Shown in pieces: positions 61,602 to 64,000 of a DNA stretch of 64,000 bases (the stretch's first letter is position 1; the number at the start of each line of letters is the position of its first letter). Below the pieces are notes generated by a model. It had not been told where the DNA came from and searched no databases. It saw only the letters and a program-made list of their open reading frames with translations. The stretch lies in contig NZ_OCMF01000001.1 of the NCBI RefSeq assembly GCF_900215295.1, positions 62,001-126,000 of the forward strand, in the 5' to 3' direction. Origin of the DNA: Salinimicrobium sediminis (lineage in GTDB: Bacteria > Bacteroidota > Bacteroidia > Flavobacteriales > Flavobacteriaceae). A program made the translations under genes and the position numbers.

Positions 61602-62036
61602 TTACTCTTCCTCGTCATCAAGCATCAGGTTGAGCGTAACGTCAATGTTATCACGGGTAGCTCTTGAATAAGGGCATATCTCGTGTGCCTCATTTACCAA
61701 CATTTCTCCTGTCTCCACATCTACTCCGGGAATATAGGAGTCAAGGATCACAGAAAGCTGAAGCTCATCCTCCTCTGTTTTTCCCAGATCTACAGATGCA
61801 GTTACAGAAAAGTCTCCCAGATCTATTTTATGTTTTTTTGCAACCACCTGTAAGGCGCTGCCATAGCAGGCAGAATAGCCCGCAGCAAAAAGCTGTTCGG
61901 GGTTGGTTTTTTCCTCTCCCTTACCTCCCATGCTCTTAGGTACGCTTAGGTCCAGGTCCAGTATTCCGTCATCACTGGTTACATGGCCTTCTCTCCCGCC
62001 GGTTGTTGTTGCCGTTCCGGTATACAATGTCTTCAT
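61602..62036 (-). CDS. Organic hydroperoxide resistance protein, OsmC/Ohr family
   Basis: A 144-residue thiol peroxidase. The start is the ATG at 62034-62036 (MKTLYTGTATTTGGREGHVT); a longer frame adds 11 residues without family resemblance. The two redox cysteines are C57 in YSACYGSAL and C121 in HEICPYSRAT, the Ohr pattern. LFAAGYSACYGSALQVVA and EICPYSRATRDNIDV are the two conserved blocks. It reduces organic hydroperoxides with dihydrolipoyl partners in the cytoplasm. A terminator lies downstream at 61529-61557. Confidence 0.92.
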   Translation of the reverse strand: MKTLYTGTATTTGGREGHVTSDDGILDLDLSVPKSMGGKGEEKTNPEQLFAAGYSACYGSALQVVAKKHKIDLGDFSVTASVDLGKTEEDELQLSVILDSYIPGVDVETGEMLVNEAHEICPYSRATRDNIDVTLNLMLDDEEE

Positions 62037-62107
62037 AATGATGTTTATTTTATCTAAATTAGTTTTCAATATACAAATAAGATCCCACCTGATAATAATA
62101 TTAAGAT

Positions 62108-63181
62108 TTGACTAAGAAATCGGCATTAAATGAAGCTGAAGGCACCCGTCCCGCCTCGGGAATTAATCCGGGGGCAGCACAAAGGGTCAGGAGTTCCCGA
62201 AAAAAAGAGATTGTAATAGAAGAACTAACGCGGGAGATCCTTGCCGGCAATAAAAGGGCCTTAAGCCAGGGCATAACTTTAATTGAAAGCAGGCAGCCTT
62301 TACATGGAGAAAAAGCTGCAGCACTGGTAGAAAATTGCCTGCCTTATGCCAACAAATCTATTCGAATCGGAATCACCGGTGTACCGGGTGTTGGAAAAAG
62401 TACTTTTATTGAAGCCTTTGGCACCTTCCTGGCAGATCATGGTAAAAAAGTGGCAGTCCTGGCAGTAGATCCTACCAGCAGCGTTACCGGCGGAAGTATT
62501 CTTGGCGATAAGACCCGGATGGAAACCCTGGTCAATCATGAAAATGCCTTCATTCGCCCTTCTCCTTCGGGAGATTCCCTTGGAGGCGTGGCGAAAACCA
62601 CACGTGAAACCATCATTTTATGCGAGGCTGCAGGATTTGATACCCTGCTCATAGAGACCGTTGGCGTTGGGCAAAGCGAAACCACAGTCCATAGTATGAC
62701 CGATTTCTTTTTGCTGCTGAAATTGGCCGGTGCCGGGGATGAACTGCAGGGAATTAAGCGAGGCATCATGGAAATGGCCGATGCTATTGTCATTAATAAA
62801 GCCGATGGAGAAAACCTGAAGCCGGCTGAAAAAGCCAGATCTGAATTCCGGAGAGCCCTACATCTTTATCCGGCGAAGGAAAGTGGCTGGACCCCAAAAG
62901 TGCTTCTTACCAGCGCCACAGAAAAGACAGGAATAAAGGAGGTGTGGCAGTTGATCGTGGAATACGAACAGCTGGTAAAAGAGACGGGCCACTTCAGTCA
63001 AAAAAGGCAAAATCAGAATAAATTCTGGCTGCTGCAAACCATCAATGAGCATCTAAAGAACAGGTTTTATCAGGATCCGGAGATAAAGAAACTGCTTCCG
63101 AAGCAATTGGAGGCTATAGAAAAAAATGAGACTACCCCTTTTGAAGCTGCAGCCTTACTACTTTCAAAATACAGGGATTAG
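62108..63181 (+). CDS. meaB: Methylmalonyl-CoA mutase-associated GTPase MeaB
   Basis: A 357-residue G3E-type GTPase (MeaB/ArgK) that protects and reloads B12-dependent methylmalonyl-CoA mutase. The G1 loop is GITGVPGVGKSTFIE (about residues 88-102), then VLAVDPTSSVTGGSILGD, LLIETVGVGQSE (G3) and VINKADG (G4). The start is a TTG at 62108; the N-terminal about 35 residues (SALNEAEGTRPASGINPGAA) are a polar extension. It pairs logically with the PduO-type adenosyltransferase at 49538. Both are parts of propionate or branched-chain degradation, whose mutase is not in the window. Confidence 0.95.
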   Translation: MTKKSALNEAEGTRPASGINPGAAQRVRSSRKKEIVIEELTREILAGNKRALSQGITLIESRQPLHGEKAAALVENCLPYANKSIRIGITGVPGVGKSTFIEAFGTFLADHGKKVAVLAVDPTSSVTGGSILGDKTRMETLVNHENAFIRPSPSGDSLGGVAKTTRETIILCEAAGFDTLLIETVGVGQSETTVHSMTDFFLLLKLAGAGDELQGIKRGIMEMADAIVINKADGENLKPAEKARSEFRRALHLYPAKESGWTPKVLLTSATEKTGIKEVWQLIVEYEQLVKETGHFSQKRQNQNKFWLLQTINEHLKNRFYQDPEIKKLLPKQLEAIEKNETTPFEAAALLLSKYRD

Positions 63182-63208
63182 GTAAAACTTTATAAATAGA
63201 AATGCGCG

Positions 63209-64000
63209 TTACTGATTTTCTTTATACCATTCCACCTGCAGCCGTAGACCTTCTTTGAGGCTGGTTTTTGGGTTATAATCCAGTAACTTCTGTGCTTTTT
63301 GAATATTTGCCAGGGTGCGGGATTGATCTCCCTGACGTCGGGGTTTAACTTCTAATTGGATCTTTTTTCCCAGGAGCTCCTCCACAATGTCGATGCCCTC
63401 CTGGGTCTTATGTTCCTCATCGGCACCCAGGTTGATGATCTCTCCGTCAAGAATTCCATGCTTTTGAACTGCTTTTACTATTCCGTCAACAATATCTCCC
63501 ACATAGGTAAAACTTCTAAGGTGCTTCTCACTTCCTTCAAAAATGGGAAAAACCTCATCTTTTACCCCGCAGGCGATAAGTTTGGTGTACAGCTTTTCGG
63601 GTCTTTCCCGCGGCCCGTAGACGGAAAACAATCTTAACGAAGAAGCTTTCATTTCATTAGACCTGCTCTTAGCAAGGACGAGTTGCTCCCCTGCCAGTTT
63701 TGAAACTCCGTACCAGGAAGCCGGTTTTGGGGCAACAGTTTCAGGAAATGTCGCCTCCAACCCATAGACAGATGAAGTGGAGATATAGAAAAAGTGTCTG
63801 AGATCCTGATTCTCTTCAGCAAAATTCAGCAGCAGTTGGGTTGCGATCACATTATTACTAAAGTAATCTTCAAAATAATTTTCAGAAGAAATACCGGGTT
63901 GTCCGGCGAAATGTAGAATAAATTGAAAATCTCTCCCCAGGTTTTCATAAGCTGAAGCATCACGCAGATCTATTCTTACAACTTCGATTCCTTTTTTACG
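63209..64000 (-). CDS. NAD-dependent sugar epimerase/dehydratase, N-terminus cut by window edge
   Basis: The frame is open to the window edge, so the Rossmann GxxGxxG start lies outside. Visible are HFAGQPGISSENYFEDYFSN, FYISTSSVYG (Ser of the triad), WYGVSKLAGEQLV (Tyr-x3-Lys), RLFSVYGPRERPEKLYTK and RSFTYVGDIVDGIVKAV, all of the UDP-glucuronate/UDP-glucose 4-epimerase group. The GTG at 63850 that also opens a frame is internal. It would make a nucleotide sugar for a surface polysaccharide. 27 bases separate its end from meaB on the other strand. Confidence 0.85.
   Translation of the reverse strand, partial: RKKGIEVVRIDLRDASAYENLGRDFQFILHFAGQPGISSENYFEDYFSNNVIATQLLLNFAEENQDLRHFFYISTSSVYGLEATFPETVAPKPASWYGVSKLAGEQLVLAKSRSNEMKASSLRLFSVYGPRERPEKLYTKLIACGVKDEVFPIFEGSEKHLRSFTYVGDIVDGIVKAVQKHGILDGEIINLGADEEHKTQEGIDIVEELLGKKIQLEVKPRRQGDQSRTLANIQKAQKLLDYNPKTSLKEGLRLQVEWYKENQ

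Noticed and set aside
1-64000. tRNA or rRNA genes
   Set aside because: No cloverleaf-like gene with an acceptor stem and GTTCGANTC box, and no rRNA-type sequence, was noticed on either strand. Covariance search would be needed to exclude short RNAs.

Overview
The window looks like a chromosomal segment of a marine-type member of the Bacteroidota, class Flavobacteriia (relatives of Gramella or Salegentibacter would fit; the genus is inference). The support is an AT-rich sequence, genes without Shine-Dalgarno sites, several promoters of the Bacteroidota form TTG-N19-TAnnTTTG (for example 39335-39364 and 50213-50242), and families typical of the group (DUF2795, DUF4199, DUF2911, a long SecA, Gmd/Fcl, IS200-type transposase).

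Region 1 (1-43.65 kb) is a very large surface or exopolysaccharide locus, nearly all on the minus strand. At its upstream end are GDP-mannose 4,6-dehydratase and GDP-L-fucose synthase (GDP-fucose supply), a small outer-membrane barrel, an exostosin-like transferase, and the export pair Wza (outer-membrane lipoprotein) and Wzc (co-polymerase/tyrosine kinase with a Tyr-Gly tail). A plus-strand island (33.1-35.9 kb) holds an intact GT10 fucosyltransferase between two decayed FkbM methyltransferase genes. From 32.8 kb down to position 1 run a sulfotransferase, an FkbM methyltransferase, two paralogous Wzm/Wzt ABC exporters around a lipid-linked-sugar module (GT2 with membrane tail, methyltransferase, GT-C membrane protein), then a tightly packed run of GT2 and GT4 glycosyltransferases, methyltransferases, a glycosyltransferase-FkbM fusion, an asparagine-synthase-like protein, an exostosin-like protein, two more sulfotransferases and a partial pyruvyl transferase. 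Together these predict a fucose-containing, O-methylated, sulfated and possibly pyruvylated polysaccharide exported by ABC transporters. No Wzx flippase or Wzy polymerase is visible.

Region 2 (43.65-50.1 kb) is housekeeping DNA diluted by non-coding repeats: an ABC-F ATPase, an O-methyltransferase-like gene that has taken an in-frame insertion of repeat-type sequence, a LolD/MacB-type ATPase, two tiny membrane proteins and a PduO-type cobalamin adenosyltransferase. Intergenic gaps carry recurring hairpin elements and a roughly 185-bp tandem duplication.

Region 3 (50.2-64 kb) contains a DUF2795 protein, secA, DUF4199, a VIT1/CCC1-type transporter, a DUF2383-like protein, a DUF2911 protein, an IS200/REP-type transposase with its own hairpin elements, an M23 metallopeptidase, a sigma/anti-sigma/secreted-protein operon, an Ohr peroxidase, the methylmalonyl-CoA mutase chaperone MeaB and a sugar epimerase cut by the window edge. 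MeaB and the adenosyltransferase suggest a B12-dependent methylmalonyl-CoA pathway.

All functional assignments rest on reading motifs and overall family resemblance by eye. Sugar specificities of individual glycosyltransferases cannot be read from sequence alone.
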